Made by a program: the position numbers and the translations under genes
From: Mixta theicola
GTDB lineage: Bacteria > Pseudomonadota > Gammaproteobacteria > Enterobacterales > Enterobacteriaceae
Direction of reading: 5' to 3'
Length of the DNA stretch: 64,000 nt
NCBI RefSeq assembly: GCF_002895925.1
Contig: NZ_NWUO01000002.1
Coordinates: 248,001 to 312,000, forward strand
The notes under the pieces: model-generated
Seen by the model: only the letters and a program-made list of their open reading frames with translations
Told to the model about the DNA's origin: nothing
Database searches by the model: none
Part shown: positions 1-8,479 of the stretch, one piece after another
Layout: every line of letters starts with the position of its first letter
How positions within the stretch are numbered: the stretch's first letter is position 1

Positions 1-1142
1 CGCTGGCGGCGCGCGGCGTGGTCGTGGTGACGCTTAATTATCGCCTTGGCCATCTGGGATTTTTTGCCCATCCGGCGCTGGACGCCGAATTTCCGCCCGG
101 CGAAGCGGTCAATAATTTCGCGCTGCTCGATCAGATCGCCGCGCTGCAGTGGGTGCAGCGCAATATCGCCGCGTTTGGCGGCGACCGACGCAACGTGACG
201 ATCTTTGGCGAATCATCCGGCGGGCGCAGCGTACTGTCGCTGTTTGCCTCGCCGCTGGCGGCAGGGCTGTTTCATAAAGGTATCGTACAGAGCGCTTACA
301 GTTTGCCGGATAAAAAGCGTGATGAGGCGCTGACCAACGGCGTTGCGGTGGCGCATCATCTGGGGCTGGAAAACGCCAGCGCGGAAGATCTGCGTGCGTT
401 GCCCGCCGATAGCTTTTGGTCGCTGCCGCCGCATTTGGGCAACGGTCCGGTAGCGATCGCTGGCGACCGGGTACTGCCGAAACCGGTGGTAGAAGTATTT
501 GCCGCCGCTCGCCAGCACCGTTATCCCCTGATGATCGGTTACAACAGCGATGAAGCCAGCGTGCTGGAATATTTTGGCATCGATTCGACCAGCACCATTA
601 CCCGTTTACGTCAGCGTCGTCCGCTGTTGCTGAAGCTGATCAAATCGCTCTATGACGAACATGACGATCGCCGTCTGGGACGCAAAGTCGCGCGTGATAT
701 GGCCTTTGGCACCATTACCTGGCTGGCGGTGCAGGCGCAGCACCGCCGCGGGGTGCCGGGCTGGCGCTATTATTTTGATTACGTTTCGGAAAACGCGCGC
801 GACCTCTGCCGCTACGGCAGCTGGCACGGCAACGAAATCCCTTACGTAATGGAAACGATGAATGCGGAAAATCCGCAAATGGCGGATCGCCCCTTTACCG
901 AGGGCGATCGTCAGTTTGCCCGTCGAATCAGCGAATACTGGCTGCGCTTTGCGCATGACGCTACGGAATTTTCGCATCAGCTGACGGGAGAAACCACCTG
1001 GCCTGCCTGGCATCCTGGCGAAGATGTCACGCTGCGCTTTGGCGTCAAAGGCGAAGCGGCCATTATTCTGCAGCACCGTTTTATGCGCGTACGTCTGCGC
1101 CTGTTGCGTTTGCTGATGCGTGCGATGGTAAAACTGCAGTAG
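1..1142 (+). CDS. Carboxylesterase, type B (5' end outside window)
   Basis: This is an alpha/beta-hydrolase of the carboxylesterase/lipase type B family, which hydrolyses carboxylic esters. The reading frame is open from base 3, and its first codons lead straight into the conserved NYRLGHLGFF block, so the true start lies upstream of the window. The nucleophile elbow reads GESSGG, with the catalytic serine codon at 213-215; most relatives have GESAGG. A catalytic histidine is likely in WHGNEIPYV. About 380 residues are visible, so only the N-terminal part of a roughly 500-residue enzyme is missing. No export signal can be judged. The physiological substrate cannot be deduced. It converges on the LysR gene, with 15 bases between the stops. 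Confidence 0.85.
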   Translation, partial: LAARGVVVVTLNYRLGHLGFFAHPALDAEFPPGEAVNNFALLDQIAALQWVQRNIAAFGGDRRNVTIFGESSGGRSVLSLFASPLAAGLFHKGIVQSAYSLPDKKRDEALTNGVAVAHHLGLENASAEDLRALPADSFWSLPPHLGNGPVAIAGDRVLPKPVVEVFAAARQHRYPLMIGYNSDEASVLEYFGIDSTSTITRLRQRRPLLLKLIKSLYDEHDDRRLGRKVARDMAFGTITWLAVQAQHRRGVPGWRYYFDYVSENARDLCRYGSWHGNEIPYVMETMNAENPQMADRPFTEGDRQFARRISEYWLRFAHDATEFSHQLTGETTWPAWHPGEDVTLRFGVKGEAAIILQHRFMRVRLRLLRLLMRAMVKLQ

Positions 1143-1157
1143 GGCGCGCCTTATCTG

Positions 1158-2009
1158 TCAGTCGGGCTGACAAAGCCACGCCACCAGCGTTGCAAGATGC
1201 GGTGACGTGGCTTTTTCTTCCCGGCTGATTAAGCTGTAGGCCGCGCCGGTTTTAACCGCAGAGGCAAAAGGGGCGATCAGCCGCTGTGCCGCCAGATCGC
1301 TTTTCACCAGCGTAATATCCGCAACGGTAACGCCAAATCCCTGAATCGCCGCGCCGATCGCCAAATCCATGGTGGCGAAATGCTGATTACGCCGCATTGG
1401 CAGCTCAACCTCCTGCGCCTGTAGCCATAGCTGCCAGTCGCGCTCGTCATTAGTGGGATGCAAAAAGGTAAAGCTGGCGAGACTGGCTACGTCCAGCGGC
1501 CTGTTGACCAGCAGGTTTTCGGCCATCACCGGCGTCAGCCGTTCCTCAAATAGCAGATGGCTACCCACCGGCGCGATGCCGTACACAATGGCCGCATCGA
1601 AATTTTCCAGCTGGTAGTTATGCGCCAGGGTAGTCGTCAGCTTAACGTGCAGACCGGGATGCTGCTGTTCCAGCTGTACCAGCTTCGGCAGCAGCCAGCG
1701 CATTGCACAGCTTGGCGCGCGCAGGCGCAGGGCATTATCGGGCTGCCGGGCCTGCTCGGTCGCGCTCAGCATTAGCTCATAGCCCTGTTTTAACTGCGGC
1801 AGCATCGCCGCGCCGCGCGTGGTCAAATGCAGGCCGCGCGCGTGACGATCGAACAGGGTAAAGCCCAGCCATTTTTCCAGCGCGGCGATTTTACGGCTTA
1901 CCGCACCCTGCGTCAGACAGAGCTCATCGGCGGCGCGGGTCAAATTAAGGTGGCGCGTGGTAACCAGAAAAGCATGAACGGCGTTCAGCGGCAGCGGTTG
2001 ATGAACCAT
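1158..2009 (-). CDS. LysR-family transcriptional regulator, GcvA-like
   Basis: A 283-residue LysR-type regulator. Residues about 8-65 form the winged helix-turn-helix (AADELCLTQGAVSRKIAALE), followed by a linker helix and a periplasmic-binding-protein-like effector domain. The N-terminal pattern LNAVHAFLVTTRHLNLTRAA resembles the GcvA/AmpR branch. It is transcribed away from the aminotransferase gene; the 124-base shared intergenic region is the usual place for a LysR protein to control its divergent neighbour, so the aminotransferase and perhaps the following binding-protein gene are the likely targets. The effector is unknown. The start was chosen because the ORF begins one residue before the typical N-terminal helix. 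Confidence 0.88.
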   Translation of the reverse strand: MVHQPLPLNAVHAFLVTTRHLNLTRAADELCLTQGAVSRKIAALEKWLGFTLFDRHARGLHLTTRGAAMLPQLKQGYELMLSATEQARQPDNALRLRAPSCAMRWLLPKLVQLEQQHPGLHVKLTTTLAHNYQLENFDAAIVYGIAPVGSHLLFEERLTPVMAENLLVNRPLDVASLASFTFLHPTNDERDWQLWLQAQEVELPMRRNQHFATMDLAIGAAIQGFGVTVADITLVKSDLAAQRLIAPFASAVKTGAAYSLISREEKATSPHLATLVAWLCQPD

Positions 2010-2133
2010 AGGATGATCCTGAGCTATGAATTTTACGCATAGCTATTATGACAACAATTCGCTTGCCGTCAAAAGATGACTCGGTTTGAATGGATATATA
2101 ATTATTATGTATATTTATTCACTGGGGGATGAG

Positions 2134-3303
2134 ATGACTTTATCTTCAACGGTAACGCATCGCTCAAAACTACCGGACGTCGGCACCACTATCTTTAGCG
2201 TTATTGGACAGCTTTCCGCGCAGCATGACGCAATTAATCTGGCGCAGGGCGCACCCAATTTCCCCTGTGATGAGGCGCTGATCGCCAGCGTCAATCAGGC
2301 GATGCGCGCAGATCTTAATCAATATGCGCCAATGACCGGCCATCCCGCGTTAAAAGAGGCGCTGGCGGAGAAAGTTCGGACGCTGTACGGCCAGGCCTAT
2401 GACGTCGCCAGCGAGGTTCTGATTACCGCCAGCGCCAGCGAAGGTCTGTATGCGGCGATTTCCGGGCTGGTTCATGCCGGCGACGAGGTGATCTTTTTCG
2501 AGCCGGCCTTTGACAGCTATGCGCCGGTAGTCCGCTTGCAGGGCGCAACGCCGATTGCGTTAAAGCTGAAGGTGCCGCAGTTTGTCATCGACTGGGATGA
2601 GGTGCGCGCGGCTATTACTCCGCGTACCCGGATGATCATTATCAACACGCCGCATAACCCGTCAGGGCAGGTGCTGAGTGCCGAAGATCTGGCGCAGCTT
2701 GCTGCGCTGACGCAAAACAGCGACATTATCGTGCTCTCCGATGAGGTATATGAGCATATTCTGTTCGACGGGCGCCGCCATCATAGTATGGCCACCCATC
2801 CTGAACTGGCGCAGCGCAGCGTTATCGTCTCATCGTTCGGCAAAACCTTTCATGTTACCGGCTGGCGCGTCGGCTATTGCCTGGCGCCCGCCGAGTTGAT
2901 GAATGAAGTGGTGAAGGTCCATCAGTTTTTGATGTATGCCGCGGACACGCCAATGCAGGTTGCTTTCGCCGACTGGCTGCGCGAGCCTTCCCACTATCGC
3001 TCGCTGGCGGGGTTCTATCAGCAGAAGCGCGATCTGCTGGCGTCACTGCTGCAGGAGTCGCCGTTCGAGCTGCTGCCGACCGCCGGTTCATTTTTTATGC
3101 TGGCAAGCTATCGACATTTCAGCGACGAAAGCGACAGCGAAATGGTGAAACGACTGATTATCGAGCATGGCGTCGCCACCATTCCGCTGTCTGCGTTTTA
3201 TACCGACGGAACGGATAACCGATTGATTCGGCTCTCTTTCGCCAAAGACGAGGCGACGTTACAGGCGGGCGCGCAGGCGCTGTGTCTGTTAAAAGCGCGC
3301 TAA
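2134..3303 (+). CDS. PLP-dependent aminotransferase, YbdL/methionine-aminotransferase type
   Basis: A class I/II fold-type I aminotransferase of 389 residues, closely resembling E. coli YbdL, which transaminates methionine and other bulky amino acids. Conserved blocks are NQYAPMTGHPALKEALAEK, INTPHNPSGQ, SDEVYEHI and SSFGKTFHVTGWRVGY; the lysine of SSFGKTF should bind PLP. The frame is open upstream to a TTG at 2086, but ATG 2134 with GGGGGA just upstream matches the family N-terminus. The enzyme is cytoplasmic. It stands divergent from a LysR gene and 18 bases ahead of an amino-acid-binding protein, suggesting a small amino-acid uptake and conversion unit. The real substrate is inferred only from similarity. 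Confidence 0.88.
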   Translation: MTLSSTVTHRSKLPDVGTTIFSVIGQLSAQHDAINLAQGAPNFPCDEALIASVNQAMRADLNQYAPMTGHPALKEALAEKVRTLYGQAYDVASEVLITASASEGLYAAISGLVHAGDEVIFFEPAFDSYAPVVRLQGATPIALKLKVPQFVIDWDEVRAAITPRTRMIIINTPHNPSGQVLSAEDLAQLAALTQNSDIIVLSDEVYEHILFDGRRHHSMATHPELAQRSVIVSSFGKTFHVTGWRVGYCLAPAELMNEVVKVHQFLMYAADTPMQVAFADWLREPSHYRSLAGFYQQKRDLLASLLQESPFELLPTAGSFFMLASYRHFSDESDSEMVKRLIIEHGVATIPLSAFYTDGTDNRLIRLSFAKDEATLQAGAQALCLLKAR

Positions 3304-3321
3304 TCACTGCGAGGAAAAACC

Positions 3322-4104
3322 ATGAAAAAACTGACTATTCTTTGGCTGGCGTTAGGCCTGTTTACGGCGACGCAGGCAGCGGCGCAGGGTTCGCTGCGCT
3401 ACGGTGTGGAATCCCAATATCCGCCGTTCGAGAGCCGCAACGCGCAGGGCGAGTTGGAAGGTTTCGATATTGAACTGGGCAAGGCGATTTGCCAGGCGGG
3501 ACATTTTTCCTGCAGCTGGGTGGAGAGCAGCTTCGATGCGCTGATCCCAGGGCTGACAGCGAAAAAGTTCGACGCGATCAATTCGGCGATGAATATCACC
3601 GAGGCGCGGATGAAAAGCATCGCCTTTACCCAGCCGATATACCGTATTCCCAGCATGCTGGTGGGCAAGGCGGATGCCGGGCTGCAGCCTGACGCCGCCG
3701 GGCTGAAGGGCAAAAATATTGGCGTGCTGCAGGGCTCGATTCAGGAAACCTACGCTAAGCGGCACTGGGAGCCGAACGGCGTAACCGTGACCTCCTATCA
3801 GGATCAAAATCAGGTTTATAACGATATGCTGGCCGGGCGCCTGGACGGTACGCTGGTGATGTCGGCCGCCGGGCAGTCTGGCTTCCTGAATAAGCCGCAG
3901 GGCAAGGGCTACGCTTTTATCGGCAAGGCGGTGGAGGATGACAAAATCCTCGGCTCCGGCATCGGCTTTGGTCTGCGTAAGGATGATGCTCAGCTGAAAA
4001 GCGAGCTGGATGCGGCGATCGGCAAAGTCCAGCAGGACGGCACGCTGCAAAAACTGGCGGCGAAATATTTTCCTGGCATCGACATTAGCGTCAGCAAACC
4101 TTAG
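3322..4104 (+). CDS. Periplasmic amino-acid-binding protein of an ABC transporter (HisJ/ArtJ-like)
   Basis: A 260-residue type II periplasmic binding protein of the polar amino-acid family. A signal peptide is clear (KK, then a hydrophobic stretch ending TQAAAQ, cleavage near residue 21). The mature part has YPPFESRNAQGELEGFDIELGKAIC and SSFDALIPGLTAKKFDAINSAMNIT, typical of the Lys/Arg/Orn- and His-binding proteins. Gene end is followed by a small GC hairpin. No permease or ATPase gene lies next to it, so this is an orphan binding protein that would have to use a membrane complex encoded elsewhere. Its 18-base distance from the aminotransferase suggests cotranscription. Ligand is not predictable beyond a cationic or polar amino acid. 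Confidence 0.88.
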   Translation: MKKLTILWLALGLFTATQAAAQGSLRYGVESQYPPFESRNAQGELEGFDIELGKAICQAGHFSCSWVESSFDALIPGLTAKKFDAINSAMNITEARMKSIAFTQPIYRIPSMLVGKADAGLQPDAAGLKGKNIGVLQGSIQETYAKRHWEPNGVTVTSYQDQNQVYNDMLAGRLDGTLVMSAAGQSGFLNKPQGKGYAFIGKAVEDDKILGSGIGFGLRKDDAQLKSELDAAIGKVQQDGTLQKLAAKYFPGIDISVSKP

Positions 4105-4199
4105 CAGCCCGGTTGAAAACCGCAGGCGGCAATCGTCCGAACCCGGCCAAAGGGTGCCGGCATCTCTTTTACCCGCTCGCTTTCAAACCGTAATCCGTG

Positions 4200-4220
4200 G
4201 GCGGCTCAGGCCGCCTTATT
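4200..4220 (+). terminator. Short GC hairpin after the binding-protein gene
   Basis: GGCGGC, a four-base loop, GCCGCC, then TTATT. It lies about 95 bases after the stop of the binding-protein gene. The T tract is weak, so termination is plausible but not certain. Confidence 0.45.
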
Positions 4221-4302
4221 GATTAATATTCGTGAACAAAATCACAGCCCGCCTTTTTTCCTGACGCAATTCATGAACTCGCTCGCAAATTAATATTCCC
4301 GC

Positions 4303-4322
4303 AATGGAAACCGGTTTCCATT
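4303..4322. promoter_or_regulatory. Perfect 20-bp LacI-family operator upstream of the PTS operon
   Basis: AATGGAAACCGGTTTCCATT is a perfect palindrome with the central CG step seen in LacI/GalR-family operators. It starts seven bases after a possible -10 hexamer (TAATAT at 4291-4296), so a bound repressor would sit on the transcription start. The operon ends with its own LacI-family gene (7441-8364), the obvious candidate ligand, which would make the circuit self-regulating. No good -35 box was found. Confidence 0.75.
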
Positions 4323-4365
4323 TTGTTTCCTATAGGCAGGTCGAAACCGTGAGAAGGTGAAGGTC

Positions 4366-4686
4366 ATGTATAAAATTATGCTTTGCTGTTCCGCCGGAAT
4401 GTCCACCAGCATGCTGGTGAAGAAAATGCAGGATGAAGCCGCGAGCCGCGGGCTGGAAGCGGAAATCGCCGCCTTCAGCGCCACCGAGTTTGATGAACGC
4501 TTTGCCCATTACGACGTGGTGCTGCTGGGGCCGCAGGTAAAATATATGCAGGAAAGCCTGGCGGCGAAAACTGCCGGCGCGGGCATTCCGGTTGTCACCA
4601 TCAATATGATGGATTACGGCACCATGCGCGGCGATAAAGTGCTGGACTATGCGCTACAGCTGATTGAGCAGAAAGGGGTGGCATGA
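4366..4686 (+). CDS. PTS lactose/cellobiose-type EIIB component
   Basis: A 106-residue soluble EIIB of the lactose/N,N'-diacetylchitobiose PTS family. The N-terminus reads MYKIMLCCSAGMSTSMLVKK; one of the two adjacent cysteines (CxxGxST-type loop) is the phosphorylated residue. ATG 4366 is preferred over the GTG at 4357 because AAGG precedes it at suitable spacing and the family begins this way. The stop overlaps the EIIC start by four bases (ATGA), indicating translational coupling. It passes phosphate to the sugar carried by EIIC. No EIIA gene is present in the cluster, so a EIIA from another locus must serve it. Confidence 0.9.
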   Translation: MYKIMLCCSAGMSTSMLVKKMQDEAASRGLEAEIAAFSATEFDERFAHYDVVLLGPQVKYMQESLAAKTAGAGIPVVTINMMDYGTMRGDKVLDYALQLIEQKGVA

Positions 4687-6014
4687 TGGCGTCACTTTAC
4701 CAGAGCTTAATTAATATTATTGAGCGTAAGATTACGCCGCTGGCCGGTGCCGTAGGCCAGCAGCGCCATGTTATCGCTATCCGTGACGGCTTTGTCTCGG
4801 CGCTGCCGTTTATGATTATCGGCTCGTTTATGCTGGTGTTTATTTTTCCGCCCTTTGCCGCCGACAGCCAGTGGAGCCTGGCGCGCGGCTGGCTCGATTT
4901 CTCCCTGCGCCATCGTGACCAGCTGATGCTGCCGTACTATCTCAGCATGGGCGTGATGACCTTTTTTATCTCGGTTGGCATCGGCGCCAGCCTGGGACGT
5001 CACTATAAGCTCGATCCGGTGATGACCGGTCTGCTGGCCTTTATGGGTTTTTTATTGGTGGCCGCGCCTTATCAGGACGGTAAAATTTCCACCGATTATT
5101 TCTCCGGCCAGGGCATTTTTACCGCCATCCTCACCGCTATCTATACCAGCGAAATTTATGCGCTGCTGAAGCGGAAAAATATCACCATTCGCCTGCCGAA
5201 AGAGGTGCCCACCGGCGTGGCGCGCTCGTTTGAAATTTTAATCCCGGTTATTGTCATTGTCGCCACGCTGCATCCGCTTAATTTGCTGGTCGCCTCCTGG
5301 ACCGGCATGATTATTCCGCAGGCGATTATGCATCTGCTGCAGCCGCTGGTTTCCGCTTCGGATACCCTGCCGGCGGTGCTGCTTTCGGTGCTGATTTGTC
5401 AGATCCTGTGGTTTGCCGGTATTCACGGCGCGCTGATCGTCACCGGCATTATGAACCCGTTCTGGCTTACCAACCTGGCCGCCAACCAGGCGGCGCTGGA
5501 GGCGGGGCAGGTTCTGCCGCATACCTATCTGATGGGCTTCTGGGATTTCTATTTATTGATTGGCGGCGTCGGCTCCACGCTGCCGCTGGCGTTCCTGCTG
5601 CTGCGAAGCCGGGCGGCGCACCTGCGCACCATTGGCAAAATGGGCATCGTGCCGAGCTTTTTTAACATCAACGAACCGATTCTGTTCGGCATGCCGATTA
5701 TTATGAACCCGCTGTTTTTCCTGCCGTTTATTCTGGTGCCGATGATTAATGCCGTTTTCGCCTGGACCGCCACCAAACTGGGCTGGGTCGCGCAGGTGGT
5801 CTCGATGGCACCCTGGACCACGCCAGCGCCGATTGGCGCGTCGTGGGCGGCAAACTGGGCGTTTAGTCCGGTCATTATGTGTCTGTTCTGTATGGCGCTT
5901 TCCGCCCTGATGTACCTGCCGTTCGTCAAGGCGTGGGAACGCAGCCTGTTACAGCAGGAAGCGCAGGCGAAACAAAGCTCAACGCTGCCCGGCGCCGGAT
6001 TGCAAACCCCCTAA
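4683..6014 (+). CDS. PTS lactose/cellobiose-type EIIC permease
   Basis: A 443-residue integral membrane sugar permease of the ChbC/CelB/LacE family, with about ten hydrophobic segments. Diagnostic stretches are FVSALPFMIIGSFMLVF near the N-terminus, ILWFAGIHGALIVTGIMNPF in the middle and FFNINEPILFGMPIIMNP, the loop containing the conserved NEP sugar-binding glutamate. It imports a beta-glucoside-type disaccharide with phosphorylation by EIIB. It overlaps the EIIB stop (ATGA) and is followed after 11 bases by a GH1 phospho-beta-glucosidase, which suggests cellobiose, an aryl glucoside or a related sugar as substrate. The C-terminal 20 residues are hydrophilic and variable. Confidence 0.9.
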   Translation: MMASLYQSLINIIERKITPLAGAVGQQRHVIAIRDGFVSALPFMIIGSFMLVFIFPPFAADSQWSLARGWLDFSLRHRDQLMLPYYLSMGVMTFFISVGIGASLGRHYKLDPVMTGLLAFMGFLLVAAPYQDGKISTDYFSGQGIFTAILTAIYTSEIYALLKRKNITIRLPKEVPTGVARSFEILIPVIVIVATLHPLNLLVASWTGMIIPQAIMHLLQPLVSASDTLPAVLLSVLICQILWFAGIHGALIVTGIMNPFWLTNLAANQAALEAGQVLPHTYLMGFWDFYLLIGGVGSTLPLAFLLLRSRAAHLRTIGKMGIVPSFFNINEPILFGMPIIMNPLFFLPFILVPMINAVFAWTATKLGWVAQVVSMAPWTTPAPIGASWAANWAFSPVIMCLFCMALSALMYLPFVKAWERSLLQQEAQAKQSSTLPGAGLQTP

Positions 6015-6025
6015 GGAGCAACATC

Positions 6026-7420
6026 ATGCACTATCAGTTTCCCGCAGATTTTTGGTGGGGCAGCGCCAGCAGCGCCCCCCAGACCGAAGGCGAAAGCCTG
6101 AACTTTGGCAAAAGTGAAACGATCTGGGATCGCTGGTTTGCCGAATCGCCGACCCGTTTTCATGGTCAGGTTGGGCCGGCCAGGACCTCTACTTTTTATC
6201 AGCACTGGCGTGAAGATATTGCGCTGCTGAAACAGCTGCGGCACAACACGTTCCGCACCTCGATTGCCTGGTCGCGCTTAATCCCGGACGGGCGCGGCGC
6301 GGTTAACCCAGAGGCGGTACGCTTTTATAATCAGATCATTGATGAAATGCTAAGCCAGGGCATTACGCCGTTTATTAACCTGTTCCATTTTGATATGCCG
6401 ATGGCGATGCAGCAGGCGGGCGGCTGGGAAAACCGCGAGGTGGTTGAGGCTTACGCGGAATATGCGCAAACCTGCTTCCGTTTGTTCGGCGACCGGGTAA
6501 AACACTGGTTTACCTTTAATGAGCCGATCGTGCCGGTGGAGGGCGGCTACCTGTATGATTTCCATTACCCTAACGTGGTGGACTTTCGTCGGGCGGCGAC
6601 CGTGGCTTATCACACTATGCTGGCGCATGCGCGTGCGGTGCAGCTGTTCCGCGCGGGGCAATATCCGGGCGAAATCGGCATCATCCTTAACCTGACGCCG
6701 TCATATCCGCGCTCCGCGCATCCGGCGGACCAACAGGCTGCGCATAGTGCCGATCTGCTCTTTAACCGCAGCTTTCTCGATCCGGCGCTGCTGGGTCACT
6801 ATCCGGCGGAGCTGGTCGCGCTGCTGGCGGAACATCAGCAGCTGCCCGCCTGCCAGCCCGGCGATCAAGCGTTGCTGGCGGAAGGGCGCGTCGATTTACT
6901 GGGCATCAACTACTATCAGCCGCGCCGGGTAAAATGCCGCGATTCGCGGGTGGATCCGCAAAGCCCGTTTATGCCGGAGTGGTTTTTTGAACACTATGCG
7001 ATGCCGGGGCGCAAAATGAACCCGTATCGCGGTTGGGAAATCTATGAAAAGGGCATCTATGACATTCTCAGCAACCTGCGCCAGCATTACGGCAATCCAC
7101 GCTGTTTTATCTCTGAAAACGGTATGGGCGTTGAGGATGAACCGCGCTTTGAACAGGACGGCCAGATTCAGGATGACTATCGCATCGAATTTGTGCGCGA
7201 GCATTTAATCTGGCTGCATCGGGCGCTGCAGGAGGGCTCGCACTGTCTGGGGTATCATATGTGGACCTTTATCGATAATTGGTCATGGTGCAATGCCTAT
7301 AAAAACCGCTATGGTTTTGTGCAGCTTGATCTTGACAGCCAGCAGCGCCGCGTGAAAAAAAGCGGTGAGTGGTTTGCGCGCGTGGCCAGCGAGCATGGTT
7401 TTACGCAAAATAGCGATTGA
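6026..7420 (+). CDS. 6-phospho-beta-glucosidase, GH1 family
   Basis: A 464-residue glycoside hydrolase family 1 enzyme that should split the 6-phosphorylated disaccharide delivered by the adjacent PTS. The start at MHYQFPADFWWGSASSAPQ is supported by AAGGAG at 6013-6018, overlapping the EIIC stop. The acid/base glutamate is in TFNEPIVP and the nucleophile in SENGMG. The C-terminal block NWSWCNAYKNRYGF carries the serine, lysine and tyrosine arrangement typical of phospho-glycosidases rather than plain beta-glucosidases. The frame extends upstream inside EIIC, but that extension is not family-like. It is cytoplasmic. Substrate is inferred from family and context. Confidence 0.9.
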   Translation: MHYQFPADFWWGSASSAPQTEGESLNFGKSETIWDRWFAESPTRFHGQVGPARTSTFYQHWREDIALLKQLRHNTFRTSIAWSRLIPDGRGAVNPEAVRFYNQIIDEMLSQGITPFINLFHFDMPMAMQQAGGWENREVVEAYAEYAQTCFRLFGDRVKHWFTFNEPIVPVEGGYLYDFHYPNVVDFRRAATVAYHTMLAHARAVQLFRAGQYPGEIGIILNLTPSYPRSAHPADQQAAHSADLLFNRSFLDPALLGHYPAELVALLAEHQQLPACQPGDQALLAEGRVDLLGINYYQPRRVKCRDSRVDPQSPFMPEWFFEHYAMPGRKMNPYRGWEIYEKGIYDILSNLRQHYGNPRCFISENGMGVEDEPRFEQDGQIQDDYRIEFVREHLIWLHRALQEGSHCLGYHMWTFIDNWSWCNAYKNRYGFVQLDLDSQQRRVKKSGEWFARVASEHGFTQNSD

Positions 7421-7440
7421 ACGGAGAGATAAGCACCCCT

Positions 7441-8364
7441 ATGGCGAGTATTAATGATGTTTCGCGCCTGGCTAAAGTATCAAAAGCGACCGTTTCCCGG
7501 GTGCTTAGCGGCAGTCGCGGCGTTAAGGAAGAGAGCCGCGACGCCGTGCTGCGCGCCGTTGAGAAGCTGAACTATAAACCGAACGTCATTGCTCAGTCTT
7601 TGAGCTATCAGAAAACCCACTGTATCGGCGTCATCTGCGCCACCGAACATGTGCAGCAGGCCACCGGCTATCTGCAGGCGCTGGAAAAAGCGCTGAGCCA
7701 GGACGGTAAACATCTGCTGCTGCGCTTTGCCAACAGCGCGCCTGCGGTGGCACAGGCGATGGAGGAGCTGGGGGCCGGACGCTGCGATGCGGTCGTGGTG
7801 GTGGGTGCGCGCTTTGCGCTGCCGGAAGAGGCGAAACAGGCGGTGCTAATCGATTGTCTCGACGGCGGCGAAGGGCCACAGCTGGCGATTGATTACCAGT
7901 TCGCCAGCCTGACCGCCTGTCATTACCTTTTCAGCCAGCAGCGGCGTAAAATCGTGCTGTTTAACTTCAGTCACGGCGAGGCGGCGGAGCAGGTGCTGGC
8001 GGGCTATTGCGATGCGCTGGAAAGCGTGGCGCTGCCCTATAACCGTCAGCTTATCTGCGGGCAGGAAGAGTCGGTTAGCGTCGCGCTGCAAACCTTAATC
8101 AATCGTCATACCGCTTTCGATGCATTACTGGTGACCGACTATATAAAAAGCCGCGAGGCGATGGCGCTGCTGCGCCGTTATCAGCGTCAGGTGCCACAGG
8201 AAGTGATGGTATTCAGCCTGGACGGCGCGGTGCCGGTGGTGGGCGCGCCGGAGATACCGCAAATGGCGTGGCCGCTGGATATGCTGGCTCAGCGGGCGCT
8301 GCAGCTGATCAGCGGGGAACAGTCCTGCTTCCCTCCGCTGCGCGGCAGCCTGATTGCGCCCTGA
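7441..8364 (+). CDS. LacI-family repressor of the PTS operon
   Basis: A 307-residue LacI/GalR-family regulator. Residues 1-55 hold the DNA-binding part: INDVSRLAKVSKATVSRVLSG, then the hinge region ending KPNVIAQSL. The remainder is a periplasmic-binding-like effector domain. The frame is open to a TTG at 7417 that overlaps the GH1 stop, but ATG 7441 fits the family start; the best Shine-Dalgarno (GGAG at 7423) is rather far. It is the last gene of the PTS-GH1 operon and probably binds the palindrome at 4303-4322, repressing its own operon until the phosphosugar is present. The effector domain is somewhat shorter than in typical members. Confidence 0.88.
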   Translation: MASINDVSRLAKVSKATVSRVLSGSRGVKEESRDAVLRAVEKLNYKPNVIAQSLSYQKTHCIGVICATEHVQQATGYLQALEKALSQDGKHLLLRFANSAPAVAQAMEELGAGRCDAVVVVGARFALPEEAKQAVLIDCLDGGEGPQLAIDYQFASLTACHYLFSQQRRKIVLFNFSHGEAAEQVLAGYCDALESVALPYNRQLICGQEESVSVALQTLINRHTAFDALLVTDYIKSREAMALLRRYQRQVPQEVMVFSLDGAVPVVGAPEIPQMAWPLDMLAQRALQLISGEQSCFPPLRGSLIAP

Positions 8365-8445
8365 AAAGCGATTTACACATTTCGTGACAACGTCACTTTT
8401 TACCTGCTGCCCGGCCTGGCGTTCCGGGCGACGGTAAGAGAAAAC

Positions 8446-8472
8446 AAGCGGCATCGCCTCGCCGCTTGCTTT
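8446..8472. terminator. Terminator between the convergent lacI-type gene and aldA
   Basis: AAGCGGC and GCCGCTT pair around an eight-base loop. On the plus side the stem is followed by GCTTTATC, on the minus side by GTTTTC, so it can serve both convergent genes, mainly aldA on the minus strand. Confidence 0.6.
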
Positions 8473-8479
8473 ATCAGGC

